Assembly: GCA_947034885.2 (NCBI GenBank) | Contig: OX344750.2 | Span: 12,766,053 to 12,830,052, forward strand | Length of the DNA stretch: 64,000 bases | Direction of reading: 5' to 3' | DNA from: Thuidium tamariscinum | Taxonomy: Eukaryota; Streptophyta; Bryopsida; Hypnales; Thuidiaceae | Part shown: positions 24,312 to 37,200 of the stretch, piece after piece | Numbering within the stretch: the stretch's first letter is position 1 | Layout of the letters: every line of letters starts with the position of its first letter | Position numbers and translations under genes: made by a program | The notes under the pieces: model-generated | Database searches by the model: none | Told to the model about the DNA's origin: nothing | The model's input: the letters and a program-made list of their open reading frames with translations, nothing else

Positions 24312-26452
24312 TCAATTCCTCGACAAGCTTGATTGTCCCCGAGGTAACCTCTTGGCAATCTCCTGTCAAAATAACGATAACACAACCATTTCAGGCCCGG
24401 CATGCGGGGTGAATTCTGCGAGACTGATGAACCTTGGACACAGAAGTATTTCTCGACCCGCTGTACAGACTTGGATGCTTGGGCTTCCTGGCAATGTCGC
24501 CCTCAGTGCATTGCTGCCAGGGAGCAGTGTCAGAATGTGGCCTCAGATTCAAGTTTTACTGATTCAAGCTCATTATAACGTAAAGACTATCATCAATTTC
24601 AGCATAACGATGCATGAGGACTGAGACTAGTCGATGAAAAGCTCCAAATAGAACACACAGTATTTCAGACATCAATTAAGAGTGACAGGGACGATTGCTG
24701 CTCAGCTGACCCACCCGCCACCCCAATGCACACCTCTGGTACATTCTCTCCTTAGAACATACATTCGGTGTCACCTAAGTAGAGCACTCTACCCCAGAAC
24801 TGAATCAATTATGAGTAAACCAACGACACTAATGGACGCCATGCTTGCAGAATGAATGAAATAATTACCTCAAATAATTCGTTCACATTGTCAGAAGTCT
24901 TTGCTGACGTTTCGATAAAAAACATGCCATTGCTTTCCGCATATTCCTGTGCTTCCTACAGGTTCAACCGCAGGCACTCTGTACATCAGCGATTATTTCA
25001 TGACCACCGTCCATAACAGTTTACCATATCTCTGGAGACACGAGATCCCTATGCACTGTATAAAAACGAATAGACCAAACAATAAACCACACTGTAGGCA
25101 ATAGCGCAATGCTTACTTCGCGAGAAACTTGACGTTGACTTTCAAGGTCGGCCTTGTTTCCAACCAAAGCCATTACGATGACAGGACTACCGTGCTTCTG
25201 CAACTCCTGTTGTTATCCATCAAAAAAATCAATCAGTGCTACATTTCAAAATAGATCGCTGCAAGAGAACTCTGTGAAGAGGTTTAAGTCCTAGAAAAGA
25301 AGATATCCCTAACAATATTCAATGACTCCCATGTAGTCTCCCGATCACAAAATTTTAACGAAGGAACTGACCTTAACCCAAAACTGAGCTTTCAGAAAAG
25401 TCTCCGGGTTAGTGATGTCGTAAACTACAACCGCCGCTGACGCACCCCTGTAGTATAAGGGCGCTAATGACGCATATCTGTCAAATTTCAATAATGCAGG
25501 TCGGAAACGGTAAGAATCAACAACATTCCTTCCACAATCACCCTAAACGATACACTGGCAACTGTGGCATTACGATACAATCCATCCTCTAGTTAATCAG
25601 CACAGCAAGTTTTATGAAGTTCTGTCAGAAAAACACGGCGTACCGTTCCTGGCCTGCCGTGTCCCATATTTCAAATTTTACACTGGTAGAGTCTTGCAGG
25701 GATATAGTTTGGGAGAGAAATGACGCGCCCACCGTCACCTGAGCAATCAGAGCACGAACACAGTCAAACGACCTCTTTAAGTGAAGATGCACAATGATAA
25801 ATCGACTTCTCCCCTAGTGCTTGCGAAAGCCTTCAAAACAGTCAACCAAGTGCTAGCAAGACCAGTATCCAGTTCAAATGCAAGCGAACCTTAGACGAAG
25901 CGTCGAATTGGCCGCGCACAAAACGCAACACAATGCAACTCTTACCAACTCCAGAATCGCCTAACAAAACAAGCTGCAAAATGAAGTCAACAATCACTTA
26001 GCAACCACCTCAAGGAAGCCATTGAATTCCCACACTAATCCAAACAACAGCGAAAGCCACACGGGAAAATCGGTAGTTCGTACAAACCCGCACACTGACA
26101 AACCAAAAACCATTGGATTTTAAACCAACACTCAACATCGCCTTCCAGAATCTAATTCCATAATACCTTAATACGCAGATTCTTATAATCCAAAACCTCG
26201 GACTGTGAGTGCGTCTGAATGCGCCCCGAACCTTGCACAGCAGCTATCGCACACAACCAAAATCCCCATTAAACACACACATACAAACACAATGCCGCTC
26301 ACCGAACTTCACCACATTACCACTTGAAAACAACCTTCAACTAACTACTATCACACAACTTCTGAGATCTAAACTCGAATACTCGCAATACAAGAACGCA
26401 ACGCAGAAAGGAAACGAACGCGCATACCAGGGGAAGACGATGTGCAGCCCAT
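24312..26452 (-). CDS. RABF1: RABF1/ARA6, plant-unique Rab5-type small GTPase, 8 exons, 204 aa
   Basis: Exons on the complement: 26428-26452, 26167-26243, 25890-25973, 25644-25738, 25372-25477, 25117-25206, 24869-24955 and 24312-24362. All introns are GT-AG and the phases agree, giving 204 residues, close to Arabidopsis ARA6. Visible motifs are the P-loop GDSGVGKS (39-46), switch I with TVGASF (64-69), WDTAGQE (87-93, catalytic Gln92), NKAD (146-149) and ETSAK (174-178). The protein begins MGCTSSS and lacks C-terminal cysteines, ending LSRN. That is the ARA6 arrangement known in plants: N-myristoylation at Gly2 and palmitoylation at Cys3 replace prenylation. Canonical Rab5 proteins end in a CC-type motif, so RABF2 is excluded. 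The family acts on endosomes and at the plasma membrane in trafficking. The first exon holds only 25 coding bases. The exon 2 acceptor at 26243 was chosen because it restores the frame and the expected N-terminal length; it is the least certain junction. Confidence 0.93.
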
Positions 26453-27074
26453 GGCAAGAGCGACCCCGAAACCTACACCCCTACGGAACTGATTCCTTCA
26501 AGCCCTCATCCGCAACAAACGAGGCTCCACTACCGCCATTGCGATCACAGACACAAAACCACGATCATCATGAACAACGCTATGTCTCTCACACGCACTC
26601 AAAGTCCGATTTCTCAACAATAACAAAACCCTACAAGAAAATGGCGAACTGGCTCGGTCGTTTCCGCTGTTTCAAAAAGGCGTTTATAGCATTCGCCACG
26701 GCTTTCTCAGATTCAAAGCTTCCTGGAAAAACTGAAGTCCAGGAAAAATGGCATGAGATTCGATTGAGACTAAAGAATGTGGAAGGAGAGGTGCCTGAGG
26801 GGATCGGGGAAGAGAGTGTGGAAGTGAGGATTCGTGTAAGTGAAGTGAAGTTGTAGACGTCGTCATATGGGGAAGGCTACTGGAGAGCAAGACGCGGGGA
26901 AGGAGGGCGGGGTGCTCCCTTGAATGAAACACATCCGTCCGTTGTGAGGCCGTTTCTCATCCAAATCTTTTCATTCGTTGAGATGGGTCTGGGTAGGGTG
27001 GGTACTGGGTACCAGGGTTTCTTGTTTCATTTCTGGATCTTCTTCTTAGGCATGAAGCCGATCCATTTTACTTT

Positions 27075-27729
27075 TTAACCCCTAACTGCCCAAGGCACCA
27101 AAATCTGGTGTTTGCAAAATTTTGAAGTTAGATAAAACCTAATCAATTTTCTATTTTTAGTAATTTGTATTTATGGAAAGTTCTTCTAGAAGTCTAGTTT
27201 TAGTGTCAAAAATCTGATCTGGAAAATGAATGATAGTGATTTTTCTATACAAGATTTTGTACAAGGATATCCCTTGCAATCTTGACTTTGTGTAGTGTTG
27301 AGAGCTCTTGGAAATGAGCCTCAAATACACTAGATCTTGAAGAAAAAATCACATTCAAAATTCATTTAAAAAAATTGTAGAATAGATTTTGAGGAGCCGT
27401 AAATTGATTGGAATTGTGCATGTTAGGCCCTTTCACCTCATATTTTTTTGGTCACCAAGTTTTTAGATTTAACTTGCAAAAAGAGGATAAAAACACTTTA
27501 CATCACTTTTGCAGTTTTAACACCCTCATGGTCAAACATTATAATCTTTCACTCCACAAGTGTTATTGTCGGGTTTTCTTTTCCTATGTAATCTCTAACA
27601 TGTCTAGTTTGAATTTATACGGTTACAATTCAAAAAAGATTGATACAACTTATCAATATGTTGGCATTTTGTTCAATTTAGAGCAAATTCTAAGAAGCTA
27701 GAAACAGGCCTTGGGCAGTTAGGGGTTAA
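27075..27729. mobile_element. TTAA-flanked piggyBac-like MITE, family A (element 27079-27725)
   Basis: Left end CCCCTAACTGCCCAAGGC and right end GCCTTGGGCAGTTAGGGG are perfect inverted repeats, and TTAA flanks both sides. This is the cleanest copy in the window, 647 bp. A 97-codon frame inside (27408-27701) is not supported as a gene. Confidence 0.9.
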
Positions 27730-28105
27730 TGCTTATTTTTCAAATTCATATTGCATTTTCTAAGATTTCATCTGCGAAGAATGATGTTAGTGTCTAAGAA
27801 AACTACACCTAAAATTTCTCAAATAAGCAAATCAACATAGTTCCCATTATTATATCAAAAAGCTTTTTGTGGGGTCATGATGGTAGTGAAGAAGAGATTT
27901 TAGATTTCCTTAGAATACATTTTTTAGACACCATATGAATAAACTACAAACTTTCAAAGTGTTGAAAAACAAGTGTTCATAAAAGCGATCATCCACTCTC
28001 ATGAACAATGAGAGTACATTTTAGGCAAGAATATCCATTGTGTGATTTTAGAAAGTGTGTGATTTTAGATTTAGTTACCTTACTATTCTATAACCTCATA
28101 ACTTT

Positions 28106-28172
28106 GGGGATTGGCCGAGTTAACATAGGTTATGTTAAGAACACTTTGAGTAAGGTAGGAGGTTCAAACTCC
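28106..28172 (+). other. tRNA-like relic or SINE head with A and B boxes
   Basis: 'gggga' + 'ttggccgagttaacatagg' resembles the start and A box of tRNA-Ser/Leu, and 'ggttcaaactcc' at 28161-28172 fits a B box at the usual distance. The stems do not close into a functional tRNA, so it is not called a tRNA gene. A tRNA-derived SINE is possible. Confidence 0.35.
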
Positions 28173-28393
28173 AACTGAGCATTAGAGGCAAACATGACTC
28201 AGAGGTACATTTTGCTTTCTTCAATGTACCAAATCTGCACATTTCAGGAGGTGATTGCCTTATATGACAACAAATGACCACTTTTTTTCAATTTAAAAAT
28301 TTTGTAACTAATTCCACAAAGCTCCAAAAAATATAAAACAACTTCAATTAGATGCTTATTCTACTTGTCTTTTAAGAAAAATTTACTAAAATG

Positions 28394-28755
28394 TAAGGGA
28401 GAAACACCCATTCCCGAATGTGTCCCTTACAATGGACTGTAGACTCACCCAATTGCAGCAATAGAGTTCCCTTAATGTGTTCACCACTTGCTTGATTCTA
28501 ATTGGTTGACACATTTCAAGGACACATATAAATATCTAATTGACTCACTAATGATTTTAGCAGGGTTCTGTTTTGGGTGCTCCTATTGCATAGTTTCACC
28601 AGTCTAGGGAGCCAACACTTTGAAAAATAAGAGAAATTACATACAACATCCGAAAAATCTATATTTTTTTTTAATATTCATGATTTTCACTCGCTAATAC
28701 AAGAAAAATATCATTTTTAGAAAAAGTTGCCTCCAACTATGTTGAATTCCTTGTG
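28394..28755. mobile_element. MITE with TA flanks, copy 4, 3' end missing
   Basis: Starts TA-AGGGAGAAACACCCATTCCC at 28394. It shares the interior of the other copies up to the 'gttgaattcctt' block at about 28751 and then stops matching before the GGTTTTGGGTGTTTCC terminus. Confidence 0.55.
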
Positions 28756-28914
28756 AAACAACTTCAATTACATACCTATTCCACTTGTCCCTCAAGATGT
28801 CCTTCAAGATGTTTTACCTCTCCAAAATTCAGTTTCAACCGTTACGTGGTGGGTTTACGGACCTCCTACCTTAAAGATGACCCTTTTTTTGTGCGTTGAT
28901 TGTGTTAGCACGTG

Positions 28915-29035
28915 GAGGTTGATTGGGACCCCTGAAGGCGACACATTTTGCATGTCCATTTGCATGTGTGGGTTGATTGGGACTAAACCCAACACATTTT
29001 ACACATTGATTTGCCCATGTGTGGGTTGATGGAGG
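28915..29035. repeat. tandem repeat, about 55 bp x 2
   Basis: 'ggttgattgggac' followed by a block with 'acacattttgcat' and 'tgcatgtgtggg' is repeated once (28917-28972 and 28973-29027), then a third start 'gttgatgg' follows. The 105-codon frame on the complement comes from this repeat and is not called a gene. Confidence 0.7.
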
Positions 29036-29989
29036 CTGCGGTGACGGATGGGGACCCTTCAACCCTCTTTTTTTCGGTTTCCACGTCCATCTGGGCCATC
29101 TGCAGCTAGCCAGCTTCATGGGTATCCTCAATTTGGTTGTACTGTACTTTTTTCCTTTTTTTTCCTTTTTTTTGAAACAAATGGACAATTTCCATTGGTA
29201 AGGGAATGGATGCAGGACAAAAAATTGGGGGGTTGTACTGTACTTTAAAACTCATCAGCTGGAATTGTAATTGTGTTGATAAGGGTGGGCAGCAAGTACT
29301 CTGAAAATGCAGAAGGGGAGTCAGTAATGAGTTTACAAAATTGAAGTTGGAAATATCACCCCTTCAGCTTCTCATTCCTTCCATTTGGGGGAGTTCTGCA
29401 GTTCTGCCTCACTGGTGAATTGATCTCTTCAAAATAATAGGTTTTGCCGCCTAGATGTCATTCCAAGGAATTAATCCTTAAAAGGACAGGCTGGTGACCA
29501 TAGAAATCATTCCTTTGGGCATTGTGTGAATAGTTGGTTCAAAAAAATTTCAAGAGCGCTCATTCACTAAGGTAGATGTACCCATAACAGATAAAATAAG
29601 CATATTTAAACATGATCTGGGATAGTGCAAAGCAAGACAAATATTTTCAGAGGTGCATTGACAAAAATGATGGAGATAACAAAAAAATCTGGTTATTTTA
29701 TCTCTTGAATTGAAATTACTATGAATTTTGAAAGGCAAAAGTTGGACTTGACCTCTAACCAACATCTAGAGTCATCCAATTCTGATCATTCAAGAACTAC
29801 TTTCCTACTAATTACTTCCTACTTTTGTGCTCACTTATGTGTCATTAACTTAATGGTCCAAACCTTGAAAAAGTACAAACTGATACACATTCCAAGGAGA
29901 AAATAGAAGTCCATTCCAATCTTGTTTGGAATAGGGTATCTTACTTATTGTGGATAGAGAGTGTGTTAGAAATAGGTGCATTTACTGTA

Positions 29990-30058
29990 GAAGAAAAGTA
30001 TGTTGCAATGAACAAACTCTAGTTGATTTTTTTGGTTCATTGCAACATATTTTTCTTC
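29990..30058. repeat. hairpin, arms 24 bp, loop 21 bases
   Basis: Arms gaagaaaagtatgttgcaat+gaac (29990-30013) and gttcattgcaacatattttt+cttc (30035-30058) pair with one mismatch. The size recalls a small-RNA precursor, but a short foldback element is as likely. Confidence 0.7.
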
Positions 30059-33000
30059 AAGTGATTGGAAGTCAAACTACTATACAAGACACCCTATTTC
30101 CCCATAAGATTTTGAGGAGGAATAGTAGCGCTTCACTTTGTCGTATAGTGAAGGATTTTCTATCATTCATCAACCATAAGACAATCATGGCATCATTTGT
30201 ACTTTAATCCTAGAATGCATAGCCATGTTGTCACTGTATATGGAAATTGTCCTTTCAAGTACCATGTAAATCATTTTATTTAAAATAAAACTAAAAGTTG
30301 GTTCATTGAAGGTCAAATTATTGTACAAGACCTCCCATATCATCATAGTAAGATTCCTAGGTTGAACCGATTTGTACTTTTGTTTGATATAGAATAATTC
30401 TTTATAATCCACTACACATTTTGAGGTTGTTACATGGTTATGTTCTTCTCTTTAGGATTTTTGCAAGGGATGAGATTCATTGATCAATCAAAAGACCATC
30501 AACCAGTAGAGGCCCAATCAATAGGGGGCTAGTTGTGCATCACTATTGGAGCTATAGTGGTAATGAAATTTAAAAGTGTCTTACTAATCAATTTGAAAAA
30601 TGCTATTTGTTTTTACTCCTAATGAAGATTTTTGCCAAGAGCATAGATACTAGTACTACACAAATAGGAAGGTCTCTATAAGTACAGATAGAAAAAAAAT
30701 TCATCAAGAATAAGAACTTAAAACATTTTAAAATCAATTATTGTCATTAATACTAAATTTCATTATTAAAGTAGTATACACAGAGTAAGTTGTTCCTTAT
30801 ACTTTTGAAAGTTGCAATTCAAGGACTAAATTGTTTATTAATATGATGTTTATATAGGATTATTGTCCCCTCAAAAACACCAAATATAATTTGTTCAAAA
30901 GCTAGGGCCTATTTGGAAGAGAAATAAAATGAAAATTAGGTGTCTAGCTAGAAATTTATGTCATATGTATGTATAAAGACATTTGTAGTTTACAAACATA
31001 TATCAATGTATTTACTTGGAAATACATAAATTTGGATAAATATGGAATATGTATATATATAGAGAGAAAGAGATGCAAATATGATTGTTCATTCAAGTAT
31101 AAATTATCTCATATCATTTTAGAATAACATCAATTGATCCCAATATTTGAATATTTGAACTTTAGAAAAAAAAGATAAGAAAATTGGACAAAGATATTTG
31201 TCTTTCATTTTGAAAACCTAAGGCTTTAGAACATTGATTGACAATCCCTTCAAAAAGACTAGGCAAGTGGCAATCACTATTGTTGATTCAAATCAAGTTA
31301 ATAATCTCTTCTTTAATTCTCTGTACTATGGTACATCCTTTATACAATCATCAAAAAGTAGGAAATAGATCTATTCATTAGATATTTAATCTCCACATTC
31401 ATTTATTATAGTATTATGTCAAAATTAACTCCATATAAATCTAATGATGAATTTAACAAATGTGAATGGTTATCAAGAACATCATTTATAGGACCAAGAA
31501 TCTTTTTTTTGCTTGTTTTATGTGCAATAATATTTACTTCTATTGTTTAAGAATTCTTTACATTTAGGGGGGCTTAAATTGAATATAAAAGAAATAAAAG
31601 AAACATAAAAGAAATATAAGAATGAAAGGGCCCTCTCTAAAATCTTACAACTTTCTTTTCCAAACAAAAAAAAGCATACAATAGAGTTTCTTTTCTATCA
31701 ACTATTCCCTCAAAGTCATTAAAAACTTCTAGACACTAAAGATATCCATTGAACAACTAATAATACAATTTGAGGAGGATATTAGATTCTAAACTATAAA
31801 CCAAATTTTCAACCAAAATTGTGCTTAGATCCTCTAATTAGAGAAAAACTCTACATGAACACTACATGAAATTCCTAGTTAGTACTTGATGGCTATCTCT
31901 AACATTTGGTGACCCACCTTCTTTGATGGGTTAAATCACAAAATCAATACAAAAACTTTGAATGGAATCAATATTTTTTTAATAAATATATTTACTTTAG
32001 AAATGTAAAGTGCTTCCACCCAATGCACCATTGACCCCTAACCACCATCATCACTCTTTATACACCTCCAAAATCAATATGTACTTATGTGGAAGAATCA
32101 ATTTTAGCACATCTATCAACAAAAACTTTGACCCTTCCTAGCTTTTGCATACAATATCCAAAAGTTGCATTTTTTGGTACATTGAAACTCCTTTCATTTG
32201 TTGACAAGAAATTATGAAAATTTGATAACAGTAATTAGGTACAATATCTAAAAATTGTGGTTTAAAAGGTGTCTACCTTAAATAAATTCTCTTCAATGTA
32301 TACATTAAATTATCTTGGGATTTTTTACTATATTTAGATATCAAATTTTATTTGTTTTGTTTGATATACTAAGATCTAACTAACTGTGAAATGTTGGACA
32401 ACGGTCTTAATATTACTTGAAAGATCTTTGCAAAGAAGGGTGCATGGAGTCTCTTTCATTACCTTTGGACCTATGGTACAAAAGATCTTGAATTTTAAAG
32501 TTTTTATGAACCAAGAAAATTAAATTAAATCATCTTTTCTTTTGGAAAATTGTAACTTTCACATCTCACAACTAAATACCATATAACAAAGCCCTTGTAT
32601 TCCTTTGTGCGTAGCCAACTTTCTATTTGCATCAAGAATGCAATGTCTTTTAGTACAACAAATCCTTCACACTCTTTTGTGAAATAAAGATATTGAATTT
32701 CAGAAAATTTATGAATGAAAAAATAATTTTTACTTGTTTATAAATGAAAAAAAGATTTTTCCTTGTATTTTGAGTGTAGCAAGTGCACAAAGTACACTAG
32801 TCCAATCCATACCTTAACTATTAGACTCTTTGTCTTGTTTTTTACATTGAGATCTCTTGTACCATTTGTCTCCTTGTTGAATTCTTGGTATTGTTGAAAA
32901 GCTCTCTATAAGGACTTTATTTTGTGGCGTTGACGCATATATGAAACTTATGGAATTTTGAATTTTATATATTTAATTAAAAAATAAAAAGGTTATTTTT

Positions 33001-33845
33001 ACTTTTGTTATCTTGACTAGTGGGCCCTATACCGTTGCCACTATCAAAATAAAAGTCAAAGTGATTTTTTAATTTTTTAATTCATAAAACTTCGAAAATT
33101 CAATAATTTTCACACTATAGGTCCAAACACCATGAAACAAAGCCCTTGCACCCTTCCTTGCTAAGGAATTTTGGACAATACCAATAATGCTACATAGGGA
33201 CATATGGTCCATGAGATTTCAATGTAACAAACCAAACAAACATAACAAACAAATAGTTTACTTATAGATAAGGATAGTGGCAATGGTATAGGGGATACTA
33301 ATATCAACTGCATGTTGCTTGTTTCATGCATTCCTATATAAGGTACTTGATTATTTTTCTATCAACCCTCCATTTCTAGAGTTTAGGTTGTTTTATTTTC
33401 AAGTATGGGAGGTGGGAGTAACTAGTCTATTATAATGCACTATGAGCAATTGATTTCCTTTGGATTTCTTGACTAGCCTATAGTTGGCATTTAACATACC
33501 CATGTATCAAGAATAGGTTTCATAAAATCTTAACAAAAAAATTCACAGTAATTTTTTTGGGAAAAAAAATATAACTAAATTTCAAATTTGTCTATAATCT
33601 ATTTTTCCACACTAGAATTTTTTTCCCTTGCCAAACCTAGCTAGGAGCTATCGTTTATTGGGGTTAGATTTGTATGACCCTATATGAAATATTTTCTTTT
33701 GAGTGAAATTACCTTTTAGTAGTTGGATTTAGAATTTCTGAATTTCATTATATAGGATATAGACTATTTCATTAACTTTAGCAACATCACAACTTTACTG
33801 CGTTACTTTGGGCTTTAATGAATCTTATGGATTTTCAAATCTTGT

Positions 33846-34131
33846 AATAGTCGGGTGCTCAATTGTTCACATCATGTAAAGTGCCATTTATTCATACTGT
33901 GCCTAGTTAGTGTTATTAGGTTGTTTGGATTTTCATATAATCTTGTTGGCAAGTGAAAACATGTTAAAGAATGGAGCATTTGGATACAATATGCAAAATT
34001 TATTAAAGGTCAAAGTTCGTTTCTAAAAGCGCCATTTACAGTCTATATACATCACTAATTTTGGAAATGTACACAAATTGTAAATGACACTTTAAGAAAC
34101 AATGCTTTTTGGGTGTACCTACCTTAATAGT
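33846..34131. mobile_element. MITE, ends AAGGTAGGTACACCC, copy with AATAGT duplication
   Basis: Element 33852-34125, flanked by AATAGT on both sides. The right end GGGTGTACCTACCTT is intact while the left end has decayed to CGGGTGC. The interior matches the other copies. A 6-7 bp duplication does not identify a superfamily by itself. Confidence 0.6.
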
Positions 34132-34150
34132 AGGGTGACACATCCTATGT

Positions 34151-34205
34151 TATTTTTGTTGTTTTGAAATACTACTAACTTCATGTGTTTCAAAACAACA
34201 AAAAT
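34151..34205. repeat. hairpin, arms about 19 bp
   Basis: atttttgttgttttgaaat and its near-exact complement gtttcaaaacaacaaaaat stand about 17 bases apart, directly after the MITE ending at 34125. 'actactaactt' appears both in the loop and just after the right arm. Confidence 0.7.
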
Positions 34206-34209
34206 ATCA

Positions 34210-37200
34210 ACTACTAACTTCACATTTCAAACTTCCTTGTGATAGTAGGGTCATTCATTAACTTTTAATGAATACAATCTCTCTCAAAGAGAAAAAAGAA
34301 TTGAGCTTATTGGATTCATGTATTCCATCATTTTTTAACATTTATAAAGCTAAATTTTTTTATACTATTCAATTAGGTCATGTTGTAATTTTTGAAAACT
34401 TCATTACATGCCATATTTTATTATATTTTGAATTATTTTTTAATGAATCTACCCTAAGTGTAGGGTATCTTAAATTCCTTAACCTTTAAATGTCGACAAG
34501 GTCATTTTGTGGCTAATGAATTACAAAGAATCTTTCTTTGTAGGATAGAAGTTCAACTATTCATCTTTGGTATATTAGAGGTGTAAAGGAAAAATCTTTT
34601 ATAGTACTTTGACTTCCAATGAGTATATTTGGCTTATTCAAAGTAGATGATGTCACATAGTATCAAAATGCATTATTTCCAAGGCCACTAGTCTGTCTTT
34701 TAAGGAGTAATCCATGAATGATGCGAAAGCTATTTTTTGGTCAATGTATGAGAGAGTTCTCTCTATATAGGACAAAAACACAAGTATTTGTCTTCAAAAT
34801 AAGGAATCAAAAGGGAAGATCTTCTAGAGTGCTTTGACTTCCAATGAACGCTTTGGGATTTTTTTTTAACCAATGATTCCCACAGTATCAAAATTCGTGA
34901 TTTTCATGGACATTGGCTCATCGTTAGCATCCATTAGCAATTGAAAAACATGAACTTAAAAAAAATAGAATTTTTGGATAAGACATGTAATTTTTATGAA
35001 TTTTCAAAGTAGGTCTCACAAGGGCACCTAAATCTAAACTCTTGAGAAAATTGCCTTGATTCTTTGACCAAAATCTTAAAAAATTAAAGCCAACCAACTA
35101 CAATTAAGCATGGGGATAGTTTTAAGGTACTTTTGGCAACACTTTTAAGAGAACTTTAGTGTCAAACAATGAGTACATTGAAATTAATGGGTGCTCTTAC
35201 CTCTAGCATAGTCCAAGAAGAAATTTTAGCATAACCGACTGAAATCCTACATTTTCTTGGACTAATTGGTTGTCTGAGGTATATTCTCACCTAGGTCTTA
35301 GGAAACTAAAGAGTATTCTCCCTTTTTCCTCTATTATGATTAGGGGTTTCCCAAAATTTTGAACTCAATTCGAAAATTCTTGATTTCAACTGGCTGACTT
35401 GTAACTAAATGCCGGTACTCCCCAATTGAGGTCCTCGAGTGGTGGTAGGAAACTAGGAGCCAGATTGCACCATTTCAAAATAAATGTTTTTTTTTCGCCA
35501 GATAAAAGTAATCTTTTTTCGCCGAAAATTTTCAAGTTTTCTCTAAAATATGGATGAAGTTGCCAAATTTGGGTGAAAAAGTGTATGAATATGATGGAAA
35601 AGTGTTTATTAGTCCAAAAGATGGATGGATGTAGAAATCCAATGCTTCATTGAATTTGAAGTGATTGCCATCTTGGCACTTTCTCAAAAAGTAAAAAAAA
35701 GGGCTGCTAGGAACTAGGAAATGGGTTGTAACTTGTAAGCTTCTACCTTATGGAAGTGTAGGTGAATGGCTTCATCAGTGCTTCCTGCCCCCATCCCCAA
35801 ATAAATGAAACGGAACACCTGGCCACACTCACTGCCTGCAGGCAGGCGAGGACGGACAGGCAACTGCACTGAAGGGAATAATAAGGGAAGGTGAGCTTAA
35901 GTAAGTTAATTCAATCGACGATGCCATGCCACACGCCAGCGGCCAGCCAATCCAACACGAGGTGCATGCACGCGGCGCCCATCAATAGAACCACACTACG
36001 AAAAAACCCAAGTCAACGACGGATGGGGACGGACGGGATGAACGTGCGGTGTCATCCGACGAGGTCGGTGCGAACCGACGAACTGGATGGATGAGAAGTG
36101 GAGATCCTCCCTGGGCGGGCGGGCAGCCGACGCCCGGGCCTCAATCCCGGAATGTCATCGTCCCGGTGCACGCCTCCCTCACCTGCCGCCGTTTGCTTTA
36201 TAAGGGGTGATTTTACGGGAGATTTGGGTTCCATGAAAAGGTTTCACGAGGAAGGGCCGGCAAGACGTTCAATGCTACCACCGAAGGTGGGCCCAGCAGA
36301 TGCTTTGGGAAAAATGCAGGAACTTTTTCTTTTTTTGTGAGTTTTTTTTTTTGCAAATTTTGAAGTCACATTTGCAATTAGAAACCCCAAATTAACTAGA
36401 AAACATTTGCAACATTCCCTAGACACAACCCAAAATAGGAGATTTTTTTTCACTTTTATCCAGAGAGTCAAAAATTTATCCTATGGGGCCTACTTTCGAT
36501 GGTAGGATTTAACAACTTGCCAAGAAAGGGGGACCCACAAAAATACATGAATAATGTGGAAAGTCATCCATCTTATTTGTGACACATGTAAGTTAAACCT
36601 ACTATTATGCTATTATGCACTAGGATTGCACATTGTGTCAAATAACATATTCCTTCCATCCCAAAATAAATCACCACACTTCTCCATGTAATATTTTGAA
36701 CCAATTTCATCTATTGTGAAAAACATAACAAAGAAAGGTTCCAAATAATATATCTCAAGAATCAATGTAAAACATTGGATGTGTTCATTGCAATCTAAAT
36801 AAAATAGTCATAAGGAAGTATTTTTTGACCTATTAAAAACAACCTCAAAAAAATATGACATTCAAAGTGGACAAAGATTTTGGAGCAAAGGGAATATATT
36901 ACATTGATTATGCCAATTAATTGTGCATGATTCATGTATATTGGTTTGTATTAATAGTGAATATAACACCAAGTTGTGAAAGTAGTACTAATTTTGAATT
37001 AGTTCACACAAAATAAAATATTGGTGACACAAGTTTTTAGGTGATACAAAAAAATTTCACCTTTACTAATTGGAAAATATCAATAAGGTTTACATAAGTC
37101 AAAAAATTTGTTTGAAGATATTCTTAAGCCTCATATAGGCATTTTATTGGCTTTGGATGAAAAGAAAAAGATTTTGATAGCAAAGATGCAATAGAAATGA

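Larger units (their letters stand above)
27730..33845. other. AT-rich DNA without a supported gene
   Basis: Apart from the repeats listed separately (28.1-29.0 kb, 29.99 kb) there is no convincing coding frame, splice pattern or retrotransposon domain. Frames at 29.7-30.4 kb have no recognisable motif. Confidence 0.5.

Noticed and set aside
26209-26856. 215-codon open frame on the + strand
   Set aside because: It is antisense to RABF1 exons 1-2 and its upstream region; composition follows the opposite strand and no motif is present.
28871-29188. 105-codon Pro/Lys-rich frame on the complement
   Set aside because: Produced by the 55-bp tandem repeat and a T-rich tract; no start context or homology.
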